DNA of 64,000 nt, from the NCBI GenBank assembly GCA_030386875.1, contig CM059569.1, forward strand, positions 47,717,842 to 47,781,841, read 5' to 3'. The DNA is from Morinoia aosen. Taxonomy: Eukaryota > Arthropoda > Malacostraca > Amphipoda > Talitridae. Below, piece after piece: positions 11,967 to 23,599 of this stretch. The notes beneath the pieces are model-generated. The model was not told the DNA's origin and ran no database searches. It was given only the letters and a program-made list of their open reading frames with translations. Positions within the stretch are counted from its first letter, which is position 1. Every line of letters begins with the position of its first letter. The position numbers and the translations under genes are program-made.

Positions 11967-13218
11967 TTTAGACGGATATTGCCTTCTGATGATACGATCA
12001 AAATTTAGACGGAAATTGCCCTTGTGATGACGCGATCGAAATTTAGACGGAAATTGTCCTTGTGATGACACGATCAAAATTTATACGGATATTACCCTTA
12101 TGATGATACGATCGAAATTTAGACGGAAATTGCCCTTGTGATGATACGATCGAAATTTAGACGGAAATTGCCCTTGTGATGATACGATCGAAATTTAGAC
12201 AGAAATTGCCCTTGTGATGATACGATCGAAATTTAGACGGAAATTGCCCTTGTGATGATACGATCGAAATTTAGACGGAAATTGCCCTTGTGATGACACG
12301 ATCGAAATTTAGACGGAAATTGCCCTTGTGATGACACGATCGAAATTTAGACGGAAATTGCCCTTGTGATGACACGATCGAAATTTAGACGGAAATTGCC
12401 CTTATGATGACACGATCGAAATTTAGACGGAAATTGCCCTTATGATGATACGATCGAAATTTAGACGGAAATTGCCCTTATGATGATACGATCGAAATTT
12501 AGACGGAAATTGCCCTTGTGATGATACGATCGAAATTTAGACGGAAATTGCCCTTGTGATGACACGATCGAAATTTAGACGGAAATTGCCCTTATGATGA
12601 TACGATCGAAATTTAGACGGAAATTGCCCTTGTGATGATACGATCGAAATTTAGACGGAAATTGCCCTTATGATGATACGATCGAAATTTAGACGGAAAT
12701 TGCCCTTGTGATGACACGATCGAAATTTAGACGGAAATTGCCCTTGTGATGACACGATCAACATTTAGACGGATATTGCCCTTATGATGATACGATCAAA
12801 ATTTAGACGGAAATTGCCCTTATGATGACACGATCGAAATTTAGACGGAAATTGCCCTTATGATGATACGATCGAAATTTGGACGGAAATTGCCCTTGTG
12901 ATGACACGATCGAAATTTAGACGGAAATTGCCCTTATGATGATACGATCAAAATTTGGACGGAAATTGCCCTTATGATGACACGATCGAAATTTAGACGG
13001 AAATTGCCCTTATGATGATACGATCGAAATTTGGACGGAAATTGCTCTTGTGATGACACGATCGAAATTTAGACGGAAATTGCCCTTATGATGACACGAT
13101 CAACATTTAGACGGATATTGCCCTTGTGATGACACGATCAACATTTAGACGGATATTGCCCTTGTGATGACACGATCAACATTTAGACGGATATTGCCCT
13201 TATGGTAATATGATCGAA
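11967..13218. repeat. 38-bp minisatellite, about 33 units
   Basis: Head-to-tail 38-bp units of the type GACGGAAATTGCCCTTRTGA followed by TGAYACGATCGAAATTTA. Units at the two ends are the most divergent (GATATT, CAACATTT forms) and central units nearly identical. 38 is not a multiple of 3, so no long protein repeat is encoded. The matching place in the sister blocks has a single unit (about 31408-31445 and 21150-21185), which fixes the ancestral state. Confidence 0.97.
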
Positions 13219-13576
13219 AACATTCTTGGAAAGACTTCACTTTGGAAGTCATCCGTTGATGCAAGAGATTATTATGAAGTGAAAGGTAATAGCTAAGGAA
13301 TATTCAAGGGTAGGAAAAGTTTAATAGGAAAAAATGTTCAAAGTCATGGGATAGTTTATAATATTTTTCTTTTTGCAGGATTCCTTTAATTTCTGTTTAA
13401 TTAGAGGGTGATACACGAAATTATAAATCTGCGTTGTTGTATATCAGAGTTAATCTTAGCGTTAAACAGTATTTTCAGGGTATTTTTAGCGTTTTTAGGA
13501 GGAGTAAGTCATGTGGAAAAGTCTAGATTGATCAAAATGATATATTAACACAGAAGAGATCACAGACTTTTAATTT

Positions 13577-14346
13577 TCACACGTAAATTTCTACATGGCA
13601 AATTTGCAACGCCTCCCCAGCTTCGTTTGGAGTTTTTTGGATTGACAGATACCTGCCCGCAATGGGCTGTGCAGGCAGCACAATGAGCTCGTACCCTTCA
13701 TGCGGAGGTGGTCCAGGATAGTAACTCATCAGCGTGTAGTTCTCGAAGTCGCCGGACGCCGGAGATGTCCCAACGCGAATATCCAAGTCTATGAAATATT
13801 TATCGTAGAACGCGTTGTTCTGTGCCATCACTGAAACACCGTTTAGATTTCGCACACTGACTAGATCAAACACAACGAAAGGTTGAGCAACATCAATTGA
13901 TTTGTAGCAACTCTCCATTGATCTGTCATGGATTCCATCCAGTAGATTTTCCGGTATTTTGATACTATGAGCGCCTCCAGCCAGTGGTGAAGCATCGTGA
14001 ACTGTGATGCCTGACTGAGCCGTCAGTATATTAAACGGGTTTCGTTTCGTGAAACACTTGACCCAAGGAGGTCCCTCAGGATCTTCGTTGAAGGGCACCA
14101 CGATGGTGTTCATCAGAGTCGACAGTCCCGAATCAGAGGAACAGTGCAGCATACACCAGTCCTTCATGGCGCACAGAGATACCGATCGAATCAAAGACAG
14201 TTTGGACTCAAAAGACTGCGAGTCAGGATTCTCGAGGTGACCTCCAGCAAATTTGGTAGGTCGAAGTGAAACGGTGAAGGTGTACGAGTGCGGCAACGCT
14301 ATCATGATTGACAGCAGGCTTACCAGGAGCGGAACGAGGGGAACGC
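13577..14346 (-). CDS. secreted PAN-like + F5/8 type C (fucolectin-like) protein, copy 2 (last exon)
   Basis: Open from a splice acceptor to a TGA stop. The minus-strand sequence TTTTTCAG before GCGTTCCCC is a good acceptor (intron side starts at 14347), implying an upstream exon with the true start and a phase-1 intron. The first in-frame ATG in this exon is at 14305. The exon begins with a hydrophobic stretch that completes a signal peptide (VPLVPLLVSLLSIMIAL). Counting from ATG 14305, Cys45, Cys51 and Cys55 (LCAMKDWCMLHC) and Cys84 form a PAN/apple-like part. Residues 117-242 form the discoidin-like domain (NLLDGIHD, Cys133, PFVVFDL, DLDIRVG, GDFENY, GRYLSIQK, Cys236 in QICHVEIY). It is probably secreted; a sugar-binding role is inferred from the fold. 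The first exon was not identified with confidence. Confidence 0.78.
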
Positions 14347-15388
14347 CTGAAAAAGGTAATGTAAAAATTGTAAAAGCTACGAAACATTACTTATAATTCA
14401 TGACTGTTAATCTACCATTTAAAATTGTAAGGAGATATATCTTCAAAACGGCTATATGCGCTTGAAACACTTTAATGTATTTACCATTAGTAGTATACAT
14501 CCTTGCATGATTGACGCTCGGTTCGCAACCTACGCACACAATTGACTCCGAACGGCTGTTCTTTAGCTGAATTGTTCATAAGTTGTTATATAGTTATTTC
14601 CTGTCTATAATTACCAATGATGAGTATTTGAAAGCCCTCATTAATACGTGCAAGGTTAAGAAAACTAGATAATATGGAGAAGATATAACAATAAAAATTC
14701 ATATAATGAGGATAGTTGATAAAATTATAACGTTGATAAATAATATTTACTCTAAATTCACACACATAAACATCAGTCAGCTCACGTTCGCATCTCCGAA
14801 TGTTCGGAACTTGGATGACCTCAATGTTACAGACTGAAGCTAAGGCTACACTTGGGATGGGACCGAAAATTCCTTAAACTTTAGGGACACTTTTTTCGAA
14901 GGATTTGATTGATTGCACTCATTATCTATACTCCAATTCAGTTGCACTTTTTACAACTGGTCATTTTTTTAGAATAGTGATACACTCGATTTTAAATCGA
15001 TTTGTTGGTAGTTATTTGATCATGACCCTGCGCTAAATATTTGCGCTTGGCTTTTTTTATGTTCTGGAATGAAGGTTGCGAGACAAAACATGAATTTTAC
15101 TTCAATTAAAATAAAAATGATAGTAAAAGCTATAGCTGATTTAAAAATCATTTAAATAAGTGAACGTTTCGGCTTCAAGCTCAAGCCATGCTCAACGCCT
15201 GTGAAAGCGAATCTAAATACAGAAAATACGACATGGCTGAAAGACAAAAAAAAAATACAACTTAAAATATTACAAAAAAAAGGGAATGGAGAGATTATAC
15301 TGCAATTAATTTTTGAAAATCAGGCTATTTCTAACTGGAATGATGACAACATTGAATTTAGAGCTGGTTTCAATCGTTTAATCTGAAG
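14347..15388. other. upstream/intron region of copy 2
   Basis: No ORF of note. It is homologous to 23312-24420 upstream of copy 3 except for an inserted fragment there at about 23600-23806. It should be intron or 5' flank of the lectin-like gene. ORFs such as the one near 15201-15386 are AT-rich and have no recognisable similarity. Confidence 0.5.
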
Positions 15389-15529
15389 AGATTCTAAAAT
15401 ATGTAGGTCGTTTTTATTTGCACAGAAACCAAAAATTGAAATTTTGCTCACTCAAATTTGCTTACTAAATCTGATTTTTTTTAATTTTAGGTTTGTGCAA
15501 ATAAAAACGACCTACATATTCTAGAATCT
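15389..15529. repeat. MITE-like inverted repeat, about 40-bp arms
   Basis: AGATTCTAAAATATGTAGGT.. at 15389 pairs with the stretch ending ACCTACATATTCTAGAATCT at 15529. Arms are about 40 nt and the loop about 60 nt. A second partial copy of the end (TCTAGAATCTC) follows immediately. It is absent from the other blocks as far as I can see. Confidence 0.8.
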
Positions 15530-15714
15530 CGTCTAGAATCTCTCAATCTTCAGAGATTGAGTGCGTACAGGCAATTTTCTCAATTGCCGATACCCAATTG
15601 TTCATGTGACAAAATTCGCTGGGTTTTGCTAGACCAGAAATCATAGTTGTATTCACAAATGATGACTGGCAATGATAAGTACTCAAAAAACAGTCCTAAC
15701 AATATATTATTAAC

Positions 15715-15925
15715 GAACCCATAGCGATCGGTGATAGACAGTCCACTTCTCGGTGCACCTCAGGGACCACTGCAGCAGGCGGCCAGTGGAGAACTACGGG
15801 GCGAGCTCAGGACTGCATGCAAGGAGTAATTCAACTCGAGAATGCTGGCTGATGCCATCGATTCCACACTTATCGTGTCGGAAGATGAGTACGGTTGAAT
15901 ACCAATGGTACGGCAATCTGCTAAT
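15715..15925. promoter_or_regulatory. conserved upstream block of lectin-like copies (copy B)
   Basis: A GC-richer stretch with GACAGTCCACTTCTCGGTGC and GGAGAACTACGGG (the latter near 15788), repeated at about 25090-25310 and 34835-35065. It stays highly similar in three blocks whose surroundings have drifted. On the gene strand it contains GGAATCGATGGCATCAGCC, so ATGGCATCAGCC could start a short first exon. The role (promoter, first exon, or a repeat in its own right) is inference. Confidence 0.4.
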
Positions 15926-16559
15926 CATCAGAGGGCTGTCTGGTACACTGTTCATCTAGTAACCTACGTTACTATTAGTATGAATTACCATTGCTAAGAA
16001 ATTGGTCTGCTAATTTGGATGAATATGTGTTTGCATAATAGATATGATCATCTGAAAATCAATTTCAATTTTTTACGTTCGACGTAATCGCGGCGCCTGC
16101 AATGATTTAAGAGCTCAGGTGAGCGAGGTTCTGCTCATTCACCCTGCCATCATTGAAAAGAACCGATGTTCATGATACAAGAAATAATTCACTCGAGCAT
16201 CTCTTGTGCAACATGCTTCCGGTCTGACATTTTTTAACTGAGATTTCGACCATTCCCCAATAGCTCTCGAAATTTGAACCATGCGAAAATTGCGCATGTT
16301 AGTGTTTTGAGTTGTTGTCTCATATTCCTTGTAATGATATAGTCTAATGTGTAGGTTTTTCAACCACTGATGATAAGTATTTTATAGAAGTTTAATCCTT
16401 ACCATCGGGCTGACAATGCACTCACCTTTTAATTATTTTCTTAGCTCAAAAATTCTTCAACTAGGTGGTGGCCAAGAGAGAGGAGAGATGAGCAAGAATT
16501 TTGGAAATTATAGTTAGGATATACAGAAAGAATGAGCAGTTTTTAGAAATAAGTAGTTA

Positions 16560-17450
16560 GGCCACCTTTTTTCTAGCGGGACACTCCTGGTCGTCATGCA
16601 CTATCGATGCCACCAAGTTAGAAGATGAACTGAGCCGCGGGTCCTCACAACTCGCGGTTGTGCCAAAACTGTTTGTGGTGTTTCAAAACAACGGTGGTGT
16701 TTCTAACTAGTAACTTACATTTTACACTATATTACACCCCTCCCTCCTTAATTAGAACCCCCTCCCCCCTGTAACTTCATCCCCTGTCAAACCTTGTCGA
16801 CCTCATAGATCCATTCTCACTACAGGTTTCCGAGCCAGGTTAAACCTGCGTGAGACGCTAGTACTTCGATGCTCGTGCATTCTTGCCTCCTGGATGGGAA
16901 TCGAGTTGTCAGGCGTCCTGTACCAGGCTCACTAGTTGGAGGTGTCGGGTAATGGATCTAGAGCAAGCTGTGGAACCAACAAGGTTTCTTCAACAGGTTT
17001 CGCCGTAGGTTCGGGGAGGGTGTGCGAGCAGGTAATAACTTGGTCCTGGTGTCGACGGACGATCTCTCTCCCCTGCAGTTGGCCCTTGTAGGATAACGGA
17101 CCCCTTTTCTCAACGGTGGTAGCATGGGTTCATTTCGTCGGGAACCCGTCTTGTATTGGCGTATTGGAGGACCATCACGAGTGAGTCAGGCGGGATGTAA
17201 ACCGAGCGAGACCCTGGGTGATATCGATTCTGAGCGTCCTGGCGTTTAGTAACTTTGGACGAGATTGCTTCCGACGGCTGAAGTAGATCAAGGCGAGAGC
17301 GACCTTTCCTGCCTAACATTAGCTCGGCGGGCGTAACACCTGTTGTAGTATGAGATGTCAAACGATAGTTGAACAGGAACCTTCCCAATGCTGGGCGTAA
17401 AAGTTCAGTTGACTTAGGTATATTCTTTTTGAACGTTTGTACCATACACT
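16560..17450 (-). pseudogene. 3' fragment of a Ty3/gypsy-type element (integrase C-terminus, PPT, LTR start)
   Basis: On the minus strand 17445-17110 encodes 111 residues typical of the end of a gypsy-family integrase (FLFNYRLTSHTTTGVTPAEL and a GRKGRSRLDLL motif). After its stop, a second frame continues with a VRRH-type motif near 17055, so a frameshift broke the ORF. A purine-rich tract just before TGTAATATAGTG near 16735-16750 looks like a polypurine tract with the start of an LTR, which continues to about 16560. No RT, RNase H or second LTR is present. This insertion is missing from the sister blocks and is unrelated in sequence to the young element at 40868. Confidence 0.75.
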
Positions 17451-17985
17451 CTGCTTAGCTGTCATTTTTATTGCGCTGAGTTCTTTTAATCAATAATATT
17501 ATAGAAAGAATCTCACTGTGAGATATATAGCATGAAATTTCAAGTGAAGCTTACCATGTAAAATATGAAGGCATCATTAACGTGTCAGAAATGACTCTGA
17601 ATCAATTTTTTCATTTAGATACGAAAATTGTAAAATAGCTCATCCGTTACTTTGATAACTTGAATCAGGATAATGATCATCATTTAATTACAACATGCGG
17701 TGCATTATGCAGAGCCAGCACTACTTCCAGTCATTTCGAAGCATCACAGAAAAAGACAGACCACGAGTATGATATTCAAATGAAGCAATCAATAAACTTT
17801 GATACGTCATGTTTGACTCTAATTTGTTTTCAATGACAATATTACAGCGCCTCACGTAGACACTGATCCCTGCTTCATCCATGCGTCGCACCAATGAGCT
17901 ATACAGCCATCGGATTCTTGTCTATTTGGCTCCAGTACTTCCTATCCAATTGGGAATACAGTATTAATTCTCAGAAGCCTCAAAT

Positions 17986-18162
17986 CAGTAGCTCAGCCAG
18001 GGGGGGGGGGGGGCACGAGGGCCATGCCTTTTCCCCCACGAAATGTTGAGCTGGGGGCTAGTTACACTCTCCATTTCAATAGAAGAATAAAGTGCTAGCT
18101 GATAATTAATGTCTCGCCCCCTCCGAAATTATTTATCGGGGATCCTAACCCCCCCGAAATCA
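17986..18162. mobile_element. 177-bp MITE-like insertion with G/C tracts
   Basis: Inserted between two copies of CTCAAAT (17979-17985 and 18163-18169). The empty site in sister block A reads GCCTCAAATGTATCC near 6850. The element begins CAGTAGCTCAGCCAGGGGG, contains a 15-nt G run at 18000-18014 and ends in a C tract plus GAAATCA. A CAGT.GC..AGCCAGGGG start is common among arthropod nonautonomous DNA elements, probably hAT-like; no transposase. Confidence 0.75.
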
Positions 18163-20477
18163 CTCAAATGTATCCATATACTAATTCGTCCACAGATAGC
18201 TATGATATTCGAATGAACGTTTAAATTGCATTTTAATATTACTTTAATAACCACTCTATAATGCAAGAGTATCGCGATGAGCAGTGGTAAAGCACGCCTG
18301 GAAAAGTTTGGCTGGTAGTTTCAGTGGCGTGATCAGCTGGTACGGTCACGATTGTAATGATTGAAACAATCAAGTATCTACTGAAGTAGGTACTGCTACG
18401 TCAATGATGAGGAGCCGTTCGTGGTCGAGACAAATTCATTCTTCAAGCAGGTCGGCGACTTATACGAGCAGAAATTATTCTCATCACAAAGATTATAACA
18501 TCGATACCCAAATCTTCGATGCTCTTCTGAGAAACCCGTATCAACCTCATTGAATTGCAGTTGCCAGCGGTGCTCTAAGGGCCACCGTCATTGCATTCCT
18601 TCTTTCATGGACTCCAAACATCTTCTTCCAGAATTATTAATCTTATGTAATTAACTCATTAAATTTTAACTGTTTTTTACTATTCATGTCGTATTACATT
18701 ATTGTTAACCTCAGGTAGCAATTTCTCGTTTCTGAAGCTCTTGTGCATATTAAGACAACAATATTTAGGTTGTCAACTCCACGAATTACTCCAACTGCCT
18801 CGTAATATGTTTCCGTTAGCGTTATGCAGCAATTTTTTATGTTTTTGGCTACAGTTTAACTCTTTTGTGTCAGCTTTATTTGAGAAGTAAATGTTATAAA
18901 TTTGTTGTGTGGGAAAATACTCTCTCCCAGCTTGTTATTTGGTATACCAGTTGATACATTAGAGTGTGAAATTATTTCCGATCATTGAGAAATTATTATC
19001 TAAAATCCAATGCTGTATATTTCATTCAACTTTATAGGCAATACATTTTTTTGCGTTACACAGGCTAAGCGTTTACTCAATACAAGGAGCAGCTTACAGA
19101 CACCCTGTCAGTAAAGAGAAAGCAACTACTAACATTGAAGTTACTGTGAAAATTCACTATGAGATGAATCTCGGGATGATATTTTGACATCAAGGCTTTA
19201 AGTTCTTTAGCGACATTTTGATTTTAAAAAGTCGACATTCGGGGCTAGGGGCTACAACATTATTTAAGGGATATTCAAATTCTTAGGCTTCCTAAAGCAA
19301 TAATGGGCAATTTTTTAGGATAAAGGTGTTTAACCAATTTGTCGGGAATTGTTTATTAATATATAAGAATTAACGTAAGTATTCTAATCGATTTTTAGAA
19401 GCGTCCTGTGTTGAATAAATCTTAAAGGCTTCATCTACTGGACGGGATATAAAATTAAACTTCACGTTGAAGTCCATGAAACTATGAAATTTTGTTGCAA
19501 ACCTCTCGTTAGGTTTAAAGCGTTAGTATTTCAACCGTTATTAGTTTTTGAACTCAACTATCAAAGAAATTAAAATTGTTGCTAGATTTTTTCTACTGTA
19601 AATTTAATTAAAAATGCTTACTGTTTAACTAGTCCAAGAATATATTAAAGTGACTTGGATCACAAAAAGACACCAATGTTGCCTGAACATATCGTCTGTA
19701 CTGTACAGGCTTAATGATGTTAGGGCATTCGTTCAAAAAATTTGCTCATGGCAGGAAAGGAAGAGATTGGTTAGAGTCGGTAAAACGCTGATCCCAGTCG
19801 GTGCATCTTTTTTTGATGATACAAGTTCCCCTCAAACACCGGTAATTCGTCGTTTGAACACATTTTTATATATTTCTTGATAATTTCAAATCACCCAAAT
19901 TTCTCACTATGGTCAAATACATTTGATAATATTGTTTCATGAGTTCTGTTTACAGGAATAGAAGTGAAAATTGATAGAGCAACAAAACTGGCATGACATA
20001 ATGATCATCGGGTATTCGGGAAATTTTTTTGAGCAAATGAAAGTAAGTACTCAATCGTAAAATCTTTGAACACTGAAACCAGCCCGACTTCTGAATTAAA
20101 AAAGTAAAATTCAGTCATTGCATTGGATGAGAAAATTTCCACTGTAATAATTGGCTTACTTTTTAGGAAAATTAATTTGTCTTCAGTGGGCAACATTTCC
20201 AATAATTCACATATACTTGAATGGTATCATGGTATTATTAAAATTATGTAAATAAATCTGGCATCAGTTCACTTCTGTTCACAAGCTAGAAGATATTTCG
20301 GGAATGAAATTTATTCTATTGTTCAAGATAATGCAAGTTATCGCCAGGAGCAAGAAATGACAAAGGATATAACAAAAAAGAGACAGCAAATCTTACCTAA
20401 TAATACCCTAAGTGAGTCTACCTGTTTATATCTTTGTTTGGTGTCCGCTACTTCTGTCTCTCTGCCACGCTCTAAAG

Positions 20478-20675
20478 TAGTGGTTCTGAACCCCTGGCTC
20501 GTGACCTAAAGTTGGGTCGCCAAGCCATTTCATTGGGTCGCTAAGGGTTTCAGTAACCAGTTTAATTGTGTTAACACACAGTAACCGGTTTTCAAAAGAA
20601 TAATCATATTATGAACGAAAATTTTCATTTTGGGCAGAGCTTGGGTCAATGCCGAAAATAGGTTAAGAACCACTG
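20478..20675. mobile_element. 198-bp hAT-type MITE with 8-bp target duplication
   Basis: Terminal inverted repeats AGTGGTTCTGAACC and GGTTAAGAACCACTG. The flanks are CTCTAAAG on the left and CTCTTAAG on the right (7 of 8 match). Sister blocks show the unoccupied site (CGCTCAYWAGGATGCTT near 11460 and 29890). Nonautonomous: no ORF. Confidence 0.85.
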
Positions 20676-21406
20676 CTCTTAAGGATACTCAAAAAACGCA
20701 TCTGTAATACGAATTTCACCAATGCACTCGAAAAAGAATTTTTCAATCGGGGGTACTGTTTGGATGAAAACAATCGTTAATAATCCCCATCTAAAGGACT
20801 TTTTTTATAGATAACATTTTAAGTATTATTTTAGAAAAATATTATACACTAGTGAGCTAAACTGCACAGAACATTTCCAATGTTAACCACGGCAATTTAT
20901 TACATAAACGTCACTGGTGAAATAAATTGCAGTTGACTCAATGACTATATTTTATGCCGTACCTATACTTCACACGAATTACAGACAATTTTTTAAATTG
21001 ACGGTAGTTTCACCTGTAATTTTTGTGCCTGGAATGAACGACGGCAATTCTACATAGTACAATTGTAATTTTCACTCGATTTAGCGTAAGTTCGATGAAC
21101 ATTTTCCACAGTAAAAATTTGTAATGATTGGTCCTATTCGAGATTTTTGTGCGAAAATTACCCTAATGATGAAACTTCCGGAAACATCCTTGACTTTTCT
21201 GTGAAGGTCACCTAATTATGCAAGTAATTTTTATGAAGTGAAAGGTATGAGAGGTGGAATGTTCAAGAGTAATAAAATTCCAACGGACAGAAAAGTCATA
21301 AGGCAAAGAATTGCTCATGATATTTTTCTTTTCGGAAAGTTTTTCAATATCCGTATAATTGGAGTTTGATGCAAGAAAGATTAAGTTTGAATTATAATAC
21401 CTTATA

Positions 21407-22391
21407 TAGGGTGTTTTTTTACTTTGAACAAACTTCGAACGTAGGTACAAAAACTCAAAATAAATCGATTTTCATGAATGACAAAATGTCCAAAACTCTT
21501 TAGTTTTCGAGTTATAGTTACTTGAAGAATATTAGAACTTCAAGTAGGATTGCACGCGCGCACCATTTTTAGCGCTACCTTTGATAGTTAAAGAGGTTTT
21601 TGGGCCCCACTAATGTAGTATTTTTGTAATTTCACAATGAAATTTGCGTGTACACGTTTTACAAATAAAAATAAATTGTCCTAAATGAGTAATTATCAAT
21701 TATTCCAAACCGATGGATTGGCAGAGGTGCTCCTGTAGCATGGCCAGCTATAGGCGCATGATTTGACGCCACTGGATTTCTTCTTGTGGGGAACTATGAA
21801 GGACCTCGTGTATGCCACTCCGGTTGAATCGGAACAGGATCTGGTTGGACGCATTGTGGACTCAGCTGGCCATATTACGGAAATGCCGGGCGTGTTTCAA
21901 TCTGTAAGGCGCTCACTGGCTGTTAGATGTCGTAAATGTGTTGAAGTTCATGGAGGCCATTTCGAGTAACTGTTGTAATAAAACTGTTTTCAAGTTTGTT
22001 CTTGCGTTAAAGTTCTTACATTAAAGTTTGTATTGATTATGTTTTTTACCTGTGTCCTGCAATGCTTACTGATTAATGGTTAGCTTACATGATGATAATT
22101 GATAATTACTCATTTAGGACAATTTATTCTTATTTGTAAAACGTGTACACGCAAATTTCATTGTGAAATTACAAAAATACTGCATTAGTGGGGCCCAAAA
22201 ACCTCTTCAACTATCAAAGGTAGCGCTAAAAATGGTGCGCGCGTGCAATCCTACTTGAAGTTCTAATATTCTTCAAGTAACTATAACTCGAAAACTAAAG
22301 AGTTTTGGACATTTTGTCATTCATGAAAATCGATTTATTTTGAGTTTTTGTACCTAAGTTCGAAGTTTGTTCAAAGTAAAAAAACACCCTG
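21407..22391 (+). mobile_element. long-TIR Tc1/mariner-superfamily element, transposase remnant
   Basis: Terminal inverted repeats of about 310 bp start AGGGTGTTTTTTTACTTTG at the left and end in the complement at 22391. TA dinucleotides flank both ends, as expected for IS630-Tc1-mariner elements. Between the arms, 21763-21969 encodes 68 residues resembling the end of arthropod mariner-family transposases: TPLDFFLWGTMKDLVY, which normally follows the catalytic third acid, then a C-terminal HGGHFE. The catalytic D residues upstream are gone, so it cannot encode a working enzyme. The arms are nearly identical to each other, suggesting recent insertion or arm homogenisation. A (TA)n run follows at 22392-22410. 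Confidence 0.85.
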
Positions 22392-22541
22392 TATATATAT
22401 ATATATATTAGAGCTTATATATGTGTTCAGTAATGTTGTTCCGGTATTTCGAGGGTCTTGCAGAATAAGTTGGTTTTGTGAATTAGTCTAGATCGACCTA
22501 AATGACATATTAACTGAGTGAGGTTAACGAAATTTTCATTT

Positions 22542-23311
22542 TCACACATAAATTTCAACGTGGCAAATTTGCAGTGACATCCCAGCTTCGTTTGGAGTTT
22601 TTTGGATTGACAGATACCTGCCCGCAATGGGCTCTGTAGGTTGCACAATGAGCTCATAGCCTTCATGCGGAGGTGGTCCAGGATAGTAACTCATCTGCGT
22701 GTAGTTCTCGAAGTCGCCAGATGCCGGAGATGTCCCAATGCGAATATCCAAGTCATGAAAACATACGTCGTAGTACTCGTTCTACTGTGCCATCAATGAC
22801 ACACCTTTCAGATTTCGGACATCGACTAGATCAAACACGATAAAAGGATGAGCAACATTAATTGATTTGTAGCAACTCTCCATTGATCTGTCATGGATTC
22901 CATCCAATAGATTTTCCGGTATTTTCATACTATGAGCGCCTCCATCAACCGGAGAGGCATCGTGAACTGTGATGCCTGACTGAGCCGTCAGTATATTGGA
23001 CGGGCTTCGTTTTGTGAAGCACTTCACCCAAGGAGGTCCCTCAGGATCTTCGTTGAAGGGCACCACGATGGTGTTCATCAGAGTCGACAATCCCGAATCA
23101 GTGGAACAGTGCAGCATACACCAGTCCTTCATGGCGCACATAGATGCCGATCGAATCACAGACAGTTTGGACTCGAAAGGCTGCAAGTCAGGGTTCTCGA
23201 GGCGACCTCCAGCAATTTTGGTAGGTCGAAGTGAAACGGTGAAGGTGTACGAGTGCGGCAACGCAACCATGATCGACAGCAGGCTTGCCAGGAGCGGAAC
23301 GAGGAGAACGC
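22542..23311 (-). pseudogene. lectin-like copy 3 with in-frame TAG
   Basis: Same architecture as copies 2 and 4, with the same acceptor (TTTTCCAG before GCGTTC; intron side from 23312). Counting from ATG 23270 the frame is open for 162 residues; codon 163 is TAG at 22784-22782, where copies 2 and 4 have AAC and AGC. The frame then continues unbroken to the usual end (TGA, last residues EIYV). A product stopping here would keep the PAN-like part and lose the second half of the discoidin-like domain, including the GDFENY, GRYLSIQK and last-Cys segments. There are no other frame breaks, so inactivation is recent, or the TAG is an assembly error or allele. Confidence 0.82.
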
Positions 23312-23599
23312 CTGGAAAAGGTGAAGGAAAAATTGAAAAAGCTACGAAACATTACGTATAATTCATGACTGTTAATCAACTATTTAAAACCGTCACAAAA
23401 AAGGAAGTAAGCAGAAGGGAACCGAGCAATGCTTGTAAGGAGTTTTATCTTCAAAACGGCTAAATGCGCTTAAACACACTTCAATGTGTTGACTGTTAAT
23501 AGTACATCCTTGCATGATTGAAGTCGAAGGTACACCGGTTCGCAACTTATAAACGCAATAGGCTCCGAACAGCTGTTTTTTAGTTGAATTATTCTTGCG
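23312..23599. other. upstream/intron region of copy 3
   Basis: Homologous to 14347-14570 upstream of copy 2, with the same GCTACGAAACATTAC landmark. No gene. Confidence 0.5.

Larger units (their letters stand above)
6350..13560. repeat. duplicated intergenic block, copy A
   Basis: Noncoding DNA that recurs, diverged, at about 17515-22540 and in part at 26880-31800. Shared landmarks in the same order include ACGTGTCAGAAATGACTCTG (6420; 17580), GGTAGCAATTTCT (7440; 18715), TTCATTCAACTTTAT (9478; 19021; 28443), GACATTCGTTC (10147), CTGAAACCAGCCCG (10508; 20073; 29495) and a CCTGGAATGAACGAC-type site (11839; 21030; 31284). It carries several local expansions annotated separately. No intact gene is supported inside it. 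Confidence 0.85.
17515..22540. repeat. duplicated intergenic block, copy B
   Basis: Noncoding DNA co-linear with copy A (6350-13560) after removing three insertions (17986-18162, 20478-20675, 21407-22391) and ignoring the A-specific minisatellites. Remaining ORFs are short and their homologues in the sister blocks are broken. Confidence 0.85.

Noticed and set aside
11967-13218. Possible CRISPR-like array
   Set aside because: Units are contiguous with no unique spacers, in a eukaryotic context; it is a minisatellite. The same holds for 25506-26380.
22392-22410. TATA-rich promoter at the right end of the mariner relative
   Set aside because: It is a (TA)n microsatellite at a TA target site; no evidence for transcription start.
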